A stretch of 64,000 nucleotides of DNA from Sphingobium fuliginis (GTDB lineage: Bacteria; Pseudomonadota; Alphaproteobacteria; Sphingomonadales; Sphingomonadaceae): contig NZ_SEON01000002.1 in the NCBI RefSeq assembly GCF_004152845.1, positions 372,001 to 436,000 of the forward strand. The letters run 5' to 3'. This document shows, piece after piece, positions 46,899 through 56,879 of the stretch. The notes beneath the pieces were generated by a model, which was not told the DNA's origin, ran no database searches, and saw nothing but the letters and a program-made list of their open reading frames with translations. The translations under genes were made by a program, and so were the position numbers. Positions within the stretch are counted from its first letter, which is position 1. Each line of letters opens with the position of its first letter.

Positions 46899-49595
46899 AT
46901 GACAATGCGTATGCTGATCGATGCGCGCCACCGGGAAGAAACCCGGGTCGCGGTCGTCAAAGGTAACCGGATCGAGGAGTTCGACTTCGAATCGGCCGAG
47001 CACAAGCAGCTCAAGGGCAATATCTACCTCGCCAAGGTCACTCGCGTAGAACCGTCGTTGCAGGCGGCCTTCGTCGATTATGGCGGCAATCGGCACGGTT
47101 TCCTGGCTTTCAGCGAAATCCACCCCGACTATTATCAGATCCCCCGCGAGGACCGCGAAGCGCTGCTGCGCGAGGAACGCGCCCATGCGGAGGAAGAGGC
47201 CGCGCTGCGCGCCGAGGTCGAGGATGACGAGGATGTCGCCGCCGACGGCGGGCTGGAAGTCGTCGAGGCCACCCATCATCATGACGATGAGGATCATGGC
47301 GAGGAAACGGCCGAGAACGGCAATGGCGGCGATAACGGCAGGGGCCGCGGCCGTCGCGGCAAGGGCGACGATGCCGCCGACGAACTGCGCCGCAAGCGCA
47401 TGGCGCTGCGCCGCCGCTACAAGATTCAGGACGTCATCAAGCGCCGCCAGGTGCTGCTGGTGCAGGTCGTCAAGGAGGAGCGCGGCAACAAGGGTGCGGC
47501 GCTGACCACTTACCTGTCGCTTGCCGGCCGTTATTGCGTGCTGATGCCCAACACCAGCCATGGCGGGGGCATTTCGCGCAAGATTTCGAACGCCGCCGAC
47601 CGCAAGCGGCTGAAGTCGATCATCGCGGAGATGAACCTGCCCTCCACCATGGGCTGCATCGTCCGCACCGCGGGCCTCCAGCGCACCAAGCCGGAGATCA
47701 AGCGCGACTTCGACTATCTGGCGCGCCTGTGGGACGAAATCCGCGAGAAGACGCTGAAGTCGGACGCGCCCGCGCTGATCCACAATGACAGCGACCTCAT
47801 CAAGCGGGCGATCCGCGACATCTACAACAAGGATATTGAAGAGGTCATCGTCGAGGGCGAATATGGCTATAAGGCGGCCAAGGACTTCATGAAGCTGCTG
47901 ATGCCCAGCCATGCGCGCCGGGTGAAGCAATATGCCGACGCGGTGTCGCTGTTCCAGCGCGCCAGCGTCGAGGACCAGCTCGCGGCGATGTACAATCCCG
48001 TCGTTCAGCTCAAGTCCGGCGGCTATCTGGTCATCAATCCGACCGAGGCGCTGGTTTCGATCGACATCAACTCGGGCCGGTCGACCCGCGAGCATGGCAT
48101 CGAGCAGACCGCTGTCGCCACCAATCTGGAAGCGGCGCGGGAGATTGCACGTCAGTTGCGCCTGCGCGACATGGCGGGCCTGGTCGTCATCGACTTCATC
48201 GACATGGAGATGAACTCCAACATCCGCAAGGTCGAGAAGGCGATGAAGGAGGCGCTGAAGGACGATCGCGCCCGTATCCAGGTCGGCCGGATCTCCGGCT
48301 TCGGCCTCATGGAAATGAGCCGCCAGCGGCTGCGCACCGGCGTGCTGGAAGCATCGACCCGCCAGTGCCCGCATTGCGAAGGCACGGGGCTGGTCCGCAC
48401 CGCTTCGTCGGCCGGCCTCAGCGCGCTGCGCATGCTGGAAGAGGAGGCGGCGCGCGGTCGCGGCAGCCTGATCACGCTGCGGGCGAGCCAGGAAGCGGCC
48501 TTCTACGTGCTCAACAACAAGCGCCGGGAGCTGGACGAGATCGAGCAGCGCTATGGCGTGCGCATCGCGATCCTGCCCGATGGCGAGGTCGAAGGCGCGC
48601 GCATGTCGGTCGAGGCCAGCGGGCCGCGTCCGGAGCGGGTGGTGGACTATACTCCGATCGCGGAAGAGGATGACGATCTCGACGTCATCGAGGAACTGGA
48701 CGAGGAAGAGATCGAGGAAGTCGACGCCGCGCAGGAGGAACGCGCCGAGCGGGGCGAGGATCGCGGTGATGATCGGGAAGGAGGCGGCCGTCGCCGTCGC
48801 CGCCGTCGTCGCCGTCGCGGCGGTCAGCGCGACGAGCATCGCGCCGAGTCGGAGACCCAAGGCGAGGCTGGCGAGGACGCCGACAGCGCTGAAGAGGAAG
48901 CCGAGATCGAGGGCGAGACCGAGGCTGTTCTGGCCGAAGCCGCCGCCGAAGCGGAGGGCGAAGGCCGTCGCCGTGGCCGTCGGGGCCGCCGGGGCGGACG
49001 CCGCCGCCGCGAAGCCGGCGAGGAAGCGGTGAGCGAAGGCTCGGTTGCAAGCGAGGAAGCCGTCGAGGCCGAAGTCGTTCAGGAGCCCGTGGCGGAAGCA
49101 ACGCCCGAAGCCCCTGCCGAGGAAGAAGCGCCCAAGACCCGCCGCCGCCCCCGTGCACGCAAGGCGAAGGAAAGCGCCGCGCCTGCCGCCGAAGCGGTGG
49201 AAGCCGTTGCGGTCGAAGCTCCTGTGGAAACGCCCGTCGAAGCCGTGCCGGAAGCCGCCGCCGCCGAAGAGGCGCCGGCCAAGCCCAAGCGCACGCGCCG
49301 CAAGAAGGCCGATCCGGTAGCGGAGGAAGCCGCTGCTGCCGAGGCTGCACCGGCAGCGCCCGCCGCCGAAGAGGCGCCGGCCAAGCCCAAGCGCACGCGT
49401 CGCAAGAAGGCCGATCCGGTGGTCGAGGAAGCCGTTGCCGCCGAGACCGCGTCATCCGTTGAAACGCCCGTCGAGGCCGTTCCATCCGATGAGGCTGCGG
49501 AGACGCTCATCGTGAACGGAGAAGCCGAAGCGGCAGACGAAGGTGACGATGGCGCGCCGCGCCGCGGCTGGTGGCAGCGCACCTTCGGCCAGTAA
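46899..49595 (+). CDS. rne: Ribonuclease E
   Basis: An 898-residue protein. The S1 domain (residues 35-200) is split by an acidic, His- and Gly/Arg-rich insert of about 80 residues. The catalytic aspartates are in SIDINSGRSTREHG and LVVIDFIDM, and the zinc link is CPHCEGTG. After about residue 590 the tail is charged and disordered, with acidic and arginine-rich tracts and a duplicated EEAPAKPKRTRRKKADPV. It ends GWWQRTFGQ. It cuts mRNA and rRNA. GGAG lies 8 bases before ATG. Confidence 0.97.
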   Translation: MTMRMLIDARHREETRVAVVKGNRIEEFDFESAEHKQLKGNIYLAKVTRVEPSLQAAFVDYGGNRHGFLAFSEIHPDYYQIPREDREALLREERAHAEEEAALRAEVEDDEDVAADGGLEVVEATHHHDDEDHGEETAENGNGGDNGRGRGRRGKGDDAADELRRKRMALRRRYKIQDVIKRRQVLLVQVVKEERGNKGAALTTYLSLAGRYCVLMPNTSHGGGISRKISNAADRKRLKSIIAEMNLPSTMGCIVRTAGLQRTKPEIKRDFDYLARLWDEIREKTLKSDAPALIHNDSDLIKRAIRDIYNKDIEEVIVEGEYGYKAAKDFMKLLMPSHARRVKQYADAVSLFQRASVEDQLAAMYNPVVQLKSGGYLVINPTEALVSIDINSGRSTREHGIEQTAVATNLEAAREIARQLRLRDMAGLVVIDFIDMEMNSNIRKVEKAMKEALKDDRARIQVGRISGFGLMEMSRQRLRTGVLEASTRQCPHCEGTGLVRTASSAGLSALRMLEEEAARGRGSLITLRASQEAAFYVLNNKRRELDEIEQRYGVRIAILPDGEVEGARMSVEASGPRPERVVDYTPIAEEDDDLDVIEELDEEEIEEVDAAQEERAERGEDRGDDREGGGRRRRRRRRRRGGQRDEHRAESETQGEAGEDADSAEEEAEIEGETEAVLAEAAAEAEGEGRRRGRRGRRGGRRRREAGEEAVSEGSVASEEAVEAEVVQEPVAEATPEAPAEEEAPKTRRRPRARKAKESAAPAAEAVEAVAVEAPVETPVEAVPEAAAAEEAPAKPKRTRRKKADPVAEEAAAAEAAPAAPAAEEAPAKPKRTRRKKADPVVEEAVAAETASSVETPVEAVPSDEAAETLIVNGEAEAADEGDDGAPRRGWWQRTFGQ

Positions 49596-49613
49596 GCCGA
49601 CAGGCGATGGAAA

Positions 49614-49665
49614 GACGCCGCTGTCTTGCCGCTTCGGGCGGCCGGACGGCGGCGTTTTCATTTTC
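49614..49665 (+). terminator. Terminator of rne
   Basis: ACGCCGCTGTC pairs with GACGGCGGCGT and is followed by TTTTCATTTTC. It lies 19 bases after the stop. Confidence 0.7.
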
Positions 49666-50037
49666 CCCCGGCGGGATTTTGCAGCTATTTCAGGACCTTC
49701 TTTCTTCATGGAGGGAGATGGGAAGCTTTGGCGACGAAGGAGCCGGGGCTGATCTGGATGAGAGGGGAGCGGGCCTGCGGCCCACGCGATCCTTGGATCG
49801 CACCCCCCTTACCCAGCTACGACTAGGCAGCAAGCTGCCAAGTCTGCGCAGCCCTCTCCCTCCAGGGAGAGGGATAAAGTGGGTGTTCGCTTCCCGCCAA
49901 AGCCCCTATTGGACCTGCCGCTTTATGGGCTACATAACGCCTTTCAGTTGCCGTTCATCCCCTGGACGGCATTGACAGTCAGCGATGGAGCCTTTTCCCC
50001 TGCCCCGCACCGCCCCTGCACGCCGAACCATCCTCGC
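49666..50037. other. Gap with a short palindrome before the M48-TPR gene
   Basis: No gene is seen. CCCTCTCCC-TCCA-GGGAGAGGG (49852-49873) is a perfect 9-bp stem of a type common between sphingomonad genes. The promoter of the next gene should lie after it. Confidence 0.5.
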
Positions 50038-51390
50038 ATGACCGCGCGCTGGCTTCGTTTCGCGGCCATCGCCGCCGCATCGCTCGCCCTTTTGTCGCGC
50101 CCGGCCGCGGCGCAGCAGATCCTGCGGGACGCGGAGACAGAGGCGTTCATGGCCGACATGTCAGCGCCGCTGGTCGAGGCGGCCGGCATGGAGCCGCGCA
50201 ATGTCCAGGTGCTGGTCATCAACGATCCCAATATTAACGCCTTCGTGGCGGGCGGCCAATATGTCTGGGTGCATAGCGGGCTGATCGCGGCCGCCGACAA
50301 TGTGAACCAGGTGCAGGGCGTGGTCGCGCATGAACTCGGCCATATCGAGGGCGGCCATGTCATCCGTTACGGGGAGGGGATGAAGGAGGCGACCGGCATC
50401 ACCCTGCTCAGCCTGGTGCTGGGCGCGGCGGCGATCGCGGCGGGCGGCGCGGAAGCGGGCATGGGCATATTGGGCATGGGGCAGCAGGCGGCGATGGGCA
50501 AGTTCCTGGCCTTTTCGCGGGCGCAGGAAAGCTCCGCCGACCTTGCCGGCGCGCGCTATCTCAGCAAGGCGGGGGTTTCGGGCAAGGGCAGCCTGGAATT
50601 CTTCAAGAAGCTGCAGAACCAGGAATATCGCCTCGCCATTCCGCAGGACGACAGTTACGGCCGCACCCACCCCCTTTCAGGCGAGCGCATCAATGTGCTG
50701 CGGGAAGTCTATACGGTCGATCCCGCCTGGGACAAGCCGATGGACCCGAAGCTGGAGGCGCGGTTCGAAAGGATCAAGGCGAAGCTGGTGGGCTTCGTGT
50801 CGGAACCCAGCCAGACCCTGCTCAAATATCCCGAAAGCGACCAGTCGCTGCCGGCGCATTATGCCCGCGCCTATGCCTGGCACAAGAGCGCCTATCCGGA
50901 CAAGGCGCTGGCGGAGGTCGACGCCCTGCTGGCCGCCGCGCCGCACGATCCCTATTTTCTGGAACTGAAGGGGCAGGTGCTGCTGGAAAGCGGCAAGCCC
51001 GCCGACGCCATCCCGCCGCTGCGGGAGGCCGTGCAGCTCACCAACCAGCCGCTGATCGCCACGCTGCTGGGCCATGCGCTGATCGCGACGGAAAATGACG
51101 CGAATTTCGCGGAGGCGGAGAAGGTGCTGCGCAACGCCATTGCGCGGGACCGGGAAAATCCCTTCGCCTGGTACCAGTTGGGCGTGGTCTATGAACATCG
51201 CGGCGACCTACCCCGTGCCGCGCTGGCGACGGCGGAACGCTATTCGATGATGGGCGAGGATCAGATGGCGCTGCGCAGCGCCGACGCCGCGATGCAGGGA
51301 TTGAAGCCGGGCACGGTTGACTATCTGCGCGCGCAGGATATCGCCATGGTTTCCCGCGCAGCCGTCGAGCAGAAGCGAAAGAAACGATGA
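50038..51390 (+). CDS. Periplasmic M48 metalloprotease with TPR tail (BepA-like)
   Basis: A 450-residue protein with a signal peptide (IAAASLALLSRPAAAQ). The zinc site is VAHELGHIEGGH, with the third ligand in ESSADLAGARYL. TPR-like helices fill residues about 280-440. BepA-type proteases monitor outer-membrane protein assembly. The stop overlaps the start of the next gene by 4 bases, so the two are coupled. Confidence 0.93.
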   Translation: MTARWLRFAAIAAASLALLSRPAAAQQILRDAETEAFMADMSAPLVEAAGMEPRNVQVLVINDPNINAFVAGGQYVWVHSGLIAAADNVNQVQGVVAHELGHIEGGHVIRYGEGMKEATGITLLSLVLGAAAIAAGGAEAGMGILGMGQQAAMGKFLAFSRAQESSADLAGARYLSKAGVSGKGSLEFFKKLQNQEYRLAIPQDDSYGRTHPLSGERINVLREVYTVDPAWDKPMDPKLEARFERIKAKLVGFVSEPSQTLLKYPESDQSLPAHYARAYAWHKSAYPDKALAEVDALLAAAPHDPYFLELKGQVLLESGKPADAIPPLREAVQLTNQPLIATLLGHALIATENDANFAEAEKVLRNAIARDRENPFAWYQLGVVYEHRGDLPRAALATAERYSMMGEDQMALRSADAAMQGLKPGTVDYLRAQDIAMVSRAAVEQKRKKR

Positions 51391-52157
51391 CAGATCAAAG
51401 GCGGCCCAGCTTTCGCGCAGCGCTTTCCAACAGGACCATCATGATGACCCTTGGCGTTTTCGCCTTCATCGCCGCCACCGCGACGGGCGCGGCGCTCGGC
51501 ACCCAGAGCACGGGCCGCGTCGACGCCGGAGACAAGGCCGCCATCGAGCAGATCGTGCACGACTATATCCTGGAACATCCCGAGATCATCCCGCAGGCGG
51601 TCGAGAAGCTGCAGGCGAAGCGGATGTCGGGCATGATCGACGCCAGTCGCAAGACGATCGAGACCCCCTATGCCGGCGCGTGGGAAGGGGCCGCCAATGG
51701 CGATGTGACCGTGGTCGAATTTTTCGACTATGCCTGCGGCTATTGCCGGGCGTCGCTGCCCGATCTCGCCAGGCTGGTGGGTGAGGACAAGAGGGTGAAG
51801 GTCGTCTATCGCGAACTGCCGATCCTGTCCGACGAGAGCATCGATGCCGCGAAGGTGTCGCTGCTGGCGGCGGAGAAGAACCAGTATATGCCCTTCCACC
51901 GGGCGCTCTATGCAGCGGGCAAGGTAACGCATGAGACGATCCTCGCGGCGGCGGCGAAGGTCGGGATCGACGCGAAGGCGGCGCAGGCGGCGATCGCGGG
52001 GGGCAGATATGATGCGGAGATCCAGTCCAATATCGGGCTGGCGCAGAAACTGCAGGCAAGCGGCACGCCGACCTTCGTTATCGGGGGTCAGGTGCTGAAT
52101 GGGGCCGTGGGCTATGACGCCCTGAAGGCCGCGGTGGCGTCGGCGCGGGGGAAGTAA
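51387..52157 (+). CDS. DsbA-family thiol-disulfide protein
   Basis: A 256-residue protein. An N-terminal membrane segment (residues 20-40) is followed by a helix-rich linker and a thioredoxin fold with FFDYACGYCRASLPDL. The redox motif is CGYC, and the cis-proline lies in SGTPTFVIGG. It may form, reduce or isomerise disulfides in the periplasm. Coupling to the BepA-like protease suggests shared work in envelope protein quality control. Confidence 0.93.
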   Translation: MTDQRRPSFRAALSNRTIMMTLGVFAFIAATATGAALGTQSTGRVDAGDKAAIEQIVHDYILEHPEIIPQAVEKLQAKRMSGMIDASRKTIETPYAGAWEGAANGDVTVVEFFDYACGYCRASLPDLARLVGEDKRVKVVYRELPILSDESIDAAKVSLLAAEKNQYMPFHRALYAAGKVTHETILAAAAKVGIDAKAAQAAIAGGRYDAEIQSNIGLAQKLQASGTPTFVIGGQVLNGAVGYDALKAAVASARGK

Positions 52158-52227
52158 GCGGCGGCTTCCGCGCGGTTTGCTGACCTTCCGCTTTCCTTGA
52201 AGCGCACCCCATGAAGCGCACCGTGCT

Positions 52228-52290
52228 CCTGCGAAGCACTCGAATGAGACAGGCGGCTCATGAGAGCCAGGTTCCCACGGTATGATGATC
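52228..52290. repeat. Dispersed GC-rich repeat, second copy
   Basis: GTGCTCCTGCGAAGCACT, then GCTCATGAGAGCCAGGTTCC, resembles 42619-42660 with an extra short segment in the middle. No gene is seen in 52158-52477. Confidence 0.55.
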
Positions 52291-52368
52291 CACGGACGGC
52301 AGCGCTCGACCGGAATCCGACATCGCGCTGAACCGTCCTCGAAACCATCACGACCTTCTCCTCCGCCA

Positions 52369-52397
52369 TTGACTCGCCTCTCCCTTTTGCCTATCGG
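52369..52397 (+). promoter_or_regulatory. Housekeeping promoter for rpmH-rnpA
   Basis: TTGACT (52369-52374), a 17-base spacer and TATCGG (52392-52397) make a good vegetative-sigma promoter 80 bases before rpmH. Confidence 0.55.
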
Positions 52398-52477
52398 ACG
52401 CCCCCTGACATGCGGCCGCCCGCCCGGCGGCCCTTTTTTGTCACGCCCGATTCTTTTAGTTTTTTGAGGAATGAACG

Positions 52478-52612
52478 ATGAAGCGCACCTATCAGCCGAG
52501 CAATCTGGTTCGGAAGCGCCGTCACGGTTTCCGCGCTCGCATGGCGACCCCCGGCGGCCGCAACGTGCTGCGCGCTCGTCGTGCACGCGGCCGCAAGAGC
52601 CTGAGCGCCTGA
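52478..52612 (+). CDS. rpmH: 50S ribosomal protein L34
   Basis: A 44-residue protein, [20 protein letters not shown] then [20 protein letters not shown], the universal L34 pattern. GAGGA lies 7 bases before ATG 52478. It begins the conserved rpmH-rnpA-yidD-yidC-engB group. Confidence 0.98.
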   Translation: MKRTYQPSNLVRKRRHGFRARMATPGGRNVLRARRARGRKSLSA

Positions 52613-52644
52613 ACGACGCGCCGCTTGAGCGCGCGCCTGCGGTC

Positions 52645-53127
52645 ATGACCCGGCGCGCTGATTTTCTGGCGGCGAATCGCGGGCGGCGCGCGCCCATGCC
52701 AGGCTTTGTCCTGTTGGTGCGCGAACGCGGCGACGGCGATCCGGCGATGCGGTACGGCATCACGGTCACGAAAAAGATTGGCGGCGCTGTCATCCGCAAC
52801 CGGATGAAGCGCCGCTTTCGCGTTCTGGCGCGGGATCTGTTGCCGGCGCATGGCATAGCCGGAGCGGATCATGTGCTGATCGGGCGCGCCGAGGGGATCG
52901 AGCGCGACTTCGGCCTGCTTCGCCGGGAGCTGGAAAAGGCGCTGGGCAAGGTGATGAGCCGGCCTGTTGATGAGGCGCCGCGCAGGAAGGGGCGGCCTTC
53001 CCCTCCGAAAGACACGGCACCCCTGCGCAGGCAGGAACCCGGGGTCGCGACGGAAGGCAGCGGCGGAACGGGCTTCCCGCCCTCGCAGGAACATGGCAGG
53101 GGCAGACATGGCAGGGACAGGCCGTGA
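52645..53127 (+). CDS. rnpA: Ribonuclease P protein component, with extended tail
   Basis: A protein of about 160 residues. [13 protein letters not shown] opens the fold, and [18 protein letters not shown] is the RNR signature that binds RNase P RNA. The core ends near residue 110. The last 50 or so residues are low-complexity and encoded by DNA that contains a dispersed hairpin repeat (53021-53040). ATG 52645 is chosen; family proteins sometimes start a few residues earlier. It matures tRNA 5' ends. It overlaps yidD by 4 bases. Confidence 0.93.
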   Translation: MTRRADFLAANRGRRAPMPGFVLLVRERGDGDPAMRYGITVTKKIGGAVIRNRMKRRFRVLARDLLPAHGIAGADHVLIGRAEGIERDFGLLRRELEKALGKVMSRPVDEAPRRKGRPSPPKDTAPLRRQEPGVATEGSGGTGFPPSQEHGRGRHGRDRP

Positions 53128-53336
53128 TCGCCCGCCTTTTCATCCTGATCGCGCGCTTCTGGCAGCTTGGGCCTTCGCGCATTTTGCCTCCTTCCTGCCG
53201 CTATGCGCCCTCCTGTTCCGAATATGCGATTCAGGCGATCGGCAAATATGGTGCGGTGAAGGGTAGCTGGCTGGCCACGAAGCGGCTAATGCGATGCCAC
53301 CCATGGGGCGGTTCGGGTTACGATCCGGTCCCCTGA
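53124..53336 (+). CDS. yidD: Membrane protein insertion efficiency factor YidD
   Basis: A 70-residue protein starting with [22 protein letters not shown] and [17 protein letters not shown] are the family hallmarks. It is amphipathic, binds the inner membrane and helps YidC/Sec insertion. It overlaps rnpA by 4 bases and precedes yidC. Confidence 0.96.
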   Translation: MIARLFILIARFWQLGPSRILPPSCRYAPSCSEYAIQAIGKYGAVKGSWLATKRLMRCHPWGGSGYDPVP

Positions 53337-53369
53337 TACGAATTTCGAGATACGGCGGAGCCGACAAGC

Positions 53370-55073
53370 GTGGACGACAAGAAGAATATCATCCTGGCGG
53401 TGCTGCTGACCGCGGCGATCCTGTTCGGCTGGCCCTATGTCGCCAAATATTTCTTCCCCGCCGCCAATCCGCCGGCCACGAAGATCGAGGGCGGCAAGAC
53501 CACGCCGCTCACCCCGTCCGGCGCCGCCCCCGCGGCGGAAGGGTCCGCTGCGGTCCGCGACCTGGCGCTGGCGCTGAAGGACAGCCCGCGCGTGCCCATC
53601 CGCACGCCCAAGATCACCGGATCGATCAACCTGAAGGGCGCGCGCATCGACGACATCGTGCTGCCGACCTACAAGGAAACGATCGCCAAGGCGTCGCCGG
53701 CCATTCGCCTCTACAGCCCCAGCGGCACCCGGCACGCCTATTTCGCCGGCTTCGGCTGGCAGGGCGAAGGGGTGAAGACCCCGGACGGCAGCACGCTGTG
53801 GACGGCGTCGGCCAAGGAACTGACCCCGTCCAGCCCGGTCACGCTGACGTGGAACAATGGCGCGGGCCAGACCTTCGAGATCCGCTATTCCATCGACGAA
53901 AATTACATGATCACCGCGCAGCAGAAGGTGTCGAACAGCGGCGCCGGCGCGGTGGGCGTCAAGAGCTACGGCTATGTCAGCCGGGCGACTCCCTCGGCCG
54001 ATCCCGACACCTGGACGATCCATGTCGGCCCGATGGGGGTGTTCAACGGCGCGGCCAATTATGACGTGAACTACAAGGATCTGGAAAAGGGTCCGGCGAC
54101 GCAGAGCTTCCAGTCGACCGGCGGCTGGATCGGCTTCACCGACAAATATTGGCTCTCCGCCCTGATTCCCGACCAGAAGGCCGCCTTCACCGGCCAGATG
54201 CGTAAAGGTGCCGGCACGCAGTTCCAGACCGACGTGTCGCTGGCCCCCATCATGGTCGCGCCGGGCAAGGCAGTGACGCAGACCAACCGGCTGTTCGTCG
54301 GCGCCAAGGAGGTGAAGACGCTGGAAGCCTATCAAGACGCCGGCGTTCCGCTGTTCGACCGGGCGATCGACTGGGGCTGGTTCTACTGGTTCGAAAAGCC
54401 GATCTTCGCCCTGCTCCACTGGCTGTTCGAGCATATCGGCAATTTCGGCGTGGCGATCATCTGCCTGACCTTCGTGGTGCGCGGCCTGATGTTCCCCGTC
54501 GCCCAGCGCCAGTTCGCCAGCATGGCGGCGATGCGCGCGGTGCAGCCCAAGATGAAGGCGCTGCAGGAGAAATATAAGGACGACAAGCCCAAGCTCCAGC
54601 AGGAGATGATGGAGCTCTACAAGCGCGAGAAGGTGAATCCGCTCGCGGGCTGTCTGCCGATCTTCATCCAGATCCCGATCTTCTTCGCGCTCTACAAGGT
54701 GCTGCAGCTCACCATCGAAATGCGCCACCAGCCCTTCGTGTTGTGGATCAAGGATCTGAGCGCGCCCGATCCGCTGCACATCGTCAACCTGTTCGGCCTG
54801 TTGCCCTTCACCCCGCCCGCCTTCCTGGGGATCGGCGTGCTGGCGCTGCTGCTGGGCATCAGCATGTACTTCCAGTTCAAGCTGAACCCGGCGCAGATGG
54901 ACCCGATGCAGCAGCAGGTGTTCGCGATCATGCCGTGGATGATGATGTTCATCATGGCGCCCTTCGCGGCGGGCCTGCTGGTTTACTGGATCACCAACAA
55001 CTGCCTGTCGATGTTGCAGCAATGGTGGCTCTACAAGCGCCACCCGCAACTCAGCGCAGCGACCGCGAAATAA
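53370..55073 (+). CDS. yidC: Membrane protein insertase YidC
   Basis: A 567-residue protein. A first transmembrane helix ([16 protein letters not shown]) and a large periplasmic domain precede the five-helix insertase core (about residues 330-550) with [18 protein letters not shown] sequence and [20 protein letters not shown]. The conserved arginine in [10 protein letters not shown] lies in the hydrophilic groove. GTG 53370 has GGAG 11 bases before it. Confidence 0.97.
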   Translation: MDDKKNIILAVLLTAAILFGWPYVAKYFFPAANPPATKIEGGKTTPLTPSGAAPAAEGSAAVRDLALALKDSPRVPIRTPKITGSINLKGARIDDIVLPTYKETIAKASPAIRLYSPSGTRHAYFAGFGWQGEGVKTPDGSTLWTASAKELTPSSPVTLTWNNGAGQTFEIRYSIDENYMITAQQKVSNSGAGAVGVKSYGYVSRATPSADPDTWTIHVGPMGVFNGAANYDVNYKDLEKGPATQSFQSTGGWIGFTDKYWLSALIPDQKAAFTGQMRKGAGTQFQTDVSLAPIMVAPGKAVTQTNRLFVGAKEVKTLEAYQDAGVPLFDRAIDWGWFYWFEKPIFALLHWLFEHIGNFGVAIICLTFVVRGLMFPVAQRQFASMAAMRAVQPKMKALQEKYKDDKPKLQQEMMELYKREKVNPLAGCLPIFIQIPIFFALYKVLQLTIEMRHQPFVLWIKDLSAPDPLHIVNLFGLLPFTPPAFLGIGVLALLLGISMYFQFKLNPAQMDPMQQQVFAIMPWMMMFIMAPFAAGLLVYWITNNCLSMLQQWWLYKRHPQLSAATAK

Positions 55074-55083
55074 GGCCGGGGCG

Positions 55084-55731
55084 TTGACCGAACAGGAACA
55101 GGCTGAATTGATCGAGGAAGCGCGCAAGGTCTTTGCCGGCCCCATCGCCTTCCTCAAATCCGCGCCCGACCTCAAATTCCTGCCAGACATGGCGGTGAAC
55201 GAGGTGGCATTTGCGGGGCGGTCCAATGTCGGCAAATCATCGTTGCTGAATGCGCTGACGAACCGCAACGGCCTTGCCCGCACGTCCAATACGCCGGGGC
55301 GGACGCAGGAGCTGAATTTCTTCGACGTGGGCGACCCGTTGCGCTTCCGGCTGGTCGACATGCCGGGCTATGGCTATGCCCGCGCGCCCAAGGACATGGT
55401 GCGCAAATGGCGGTTTCTGGTGAACGACTATCTGCGCGGGCGGGCGAAGCTGAAGCGCACGCTGGTGCTGATCGATAGCCGCCACGGCATCAAGGATGTC
55501 GATACCGACATCCTCGACATGCTGGACGCTGCGGCGGTCAGCTATCGCATCGTCCTGACCAAGGCGGACAAGGTGAAGGCCAGCCATCTTGCGGAAGTCC
55601 ACGAGGCCGTGGCCGAGGCGATCCGCAAACGGCCCGCCGCGCATCCGGACATCATCGCGACGTCGAGCGAAAAGGGCATGGGACTTCCCGAATTGCGCGC
55701 CGCCGTGCTGGAAAGCGTGACCCAAGGGTGA
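55084..55731 (+). CDS. engB: Ribosome biogenesis GTPase EngB/YsxC
   Basis: A 215-residue small GTPase. G1 is [13 protein letters not shown]3 is DMPGYGYA and G4 is TKADK. It assists assembly of the 50S subunit. The start appears to be TTG 55084, 10 bases after yidC; no ATG gives the full N-terminus. Gene order yidC-engB is conserved in alphaproteobacteria. Confidence 0.95.
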   Translation: MTEQEQAELIEEARKVFAGPIAFLKSAPDLKFLPDMAVNEVAFAGRSNVGKSSLLNALTNRNGLARTSNTPGRTQELNFFDVGDPLRFRLVDMPGYGYARAPKDMVRKWRFLVNDYLRGRAKLKRTLVLIDSRHGIKDVDTDILDMLDAAAVSYRIVLTKADKVKASHLAEVHEAVAEAIRKRPAAHPDIIATSSEKGMGLPELRAAVLESVTQG

Positions 55732-55741
55732 GGCCCGGCCG

Positions 55742-56164
55742 ATGGTGAGGATCACCTGCCTCTGCGGTCGGATCGGCCTGACGATCGAGAAACGCCCGGC
55801 GTTCATCAATGCATGCAACTGCACGCTGTGCAGCAAAACGGGCGCGCACTGGGCCTATCTCGACCCCCGCGAGGTGCGTGTCGAGGGCGCCACGCAAAGC
55901 TATTGCCGGGAGGACAAGGACGATCCGGCGGCGGAGATCCAGTTTTGCGGTCGATGCGGATCGACCACCCATTTCACCCTATCCGCCAGCGCGGTATCCC
56001 GGTTCGGAAACGGCATGATGGGCGTCAACATGCGCCTGGCCGACGAACGCGATCTGGCGGGAATCGAACTGCGCTATCCTGACGGGCGGTCCTGGTCGGG
56101 CACGGGCGACTTCGGCTATGTGCGGGCGCCCCGGATCATCGGCCAGGACGCAAGTTCCGGCTGA
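55742..56164 (+). CDS. GFA-family zinc protein, second copy
   Basis: A 140-residue protein with CLCGRIGL, CNCTLCSKTG and CGRCGSTTHF, the zinc-binding cysteine groups of the GFA fold. Function is untested for most members. It follows engB by 10 bases and may be read with it. It differs clearly from the GFA protein in the island, so it is not a recent duplicate. Confidence 0.88.
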   Translation: MVRITCLCGRIGLTIEKRPAFINACNCTLCSKTGAHWAYLDPREVRVEGATQSYCREDKDDPAAEIQFCGRCGSTTHFTLSASAVSRFGNGMMGVNMRLADERDLAGIELRYPDGRSWSGTGDFGYVRAPRIIGQDASSG

Positions 56165-56199
56165 TCCCCGGCAGGCTTTCCTCGCGGGAGCCGAAGCGG

Positions 56200-56754
56200 C
56201 TAGAAAAGGCTGTACTGCCCACTTCCTTTCAGAGTCCAGGTGGCCAGGGTCTCATGATGCGTGCGCCCGACATGGCTGCATATCAGCATGAACCGGTCGA
56301 CATGCCAGCCAAAGCCATCGACCCGACGCTGTTCCGGCGGACCGTCGCGGTAGAACAGCGTCTGGTGCGGGCTGAAGCTCCAGCCGGGACGCAGCATCAC
56401 CCCCGCGCCTTTCATGCCCGCCGCGATCTGCTTCTGAAGCGTGCCGAGCAGCGGCACGCTATGGGACGGACGCAGGGCGGCGGACCGGTTGCCGATGCTG
56501 AGCCGGTCCAGCCGCAGGTCGAACGGTTCCGCCATCACGCCTGTCCCGGCGCGCATCAGCGCCTTGATCACCGCATAGGGATATTCGACATAATCGCAGG
56601 TGATCGCCAGCGTCACATGCTGGTGATCCACGGCGATGCGCCGGGCGCCGCCGGCGATGGCCTCCGCGAAATGATCCGTCTGGCGGGCGATCAGCAATGT
56701 GGGCTTCAGGGCGAAGAACAGGCGGAAGAGGGTCTTGCCGGGCTGGTTTTCCAT
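56200..56754 (-). CDS. 2'-5' RNA ligase / LigT-like phosphoesterase
   Basis: A 184-residue protein with the two HxT motifs of the 2H phosphoesterase fold: QHVTLAIT and SPHQTLFYR. LigT-like enzymes act on 2'-5' linked RNA or cyclic phosphates. ATG 56754 is chosen because GGAG lies 9 bases upstream; an in-frame ATG lies at 56769. It diverges from the flavin-oxidase-like gene. Confidence 0.88.
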   Translation of the reverse strand: MENQPGKTLFRLFFALKPTLLIARQTDHFAEAIAGGARRIAVDHQHVTLAITCDYVEYPYAVIKALMRAGTGVMAEPFDLRLDRLSIGNRSAALRPSHSVPLLGTLQKQIAAGMKGAGVMLRPGWSFSPHQTLFYRDGPPEQRRVDGFGWHVDRFMLICSHVGRTHHETLATWTLKGSGQYSLF

Positions 56755-56879
56755 GACATTTCGCTCCATGCGAATCGGTCGATCATGTTCATGATATGTT
56801 CTTTTCCTTCCCAAGGCGAATCCGGTGGAGCCGCCCCTGATTTCATGCGTTTGCGCGATAGGGGACAAGGAGAGTGACT

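Noticed and set aside
46691..46966. 91-codon frame in the rne leader
   Set aside because: It overlaps the rne start in another frame and has no recognisable features.
46581..48860. 759-codon frame antisense to rne
   Set aside because: It lies wholly opposite the conserved RNase E coding region, with low-complexity composition.
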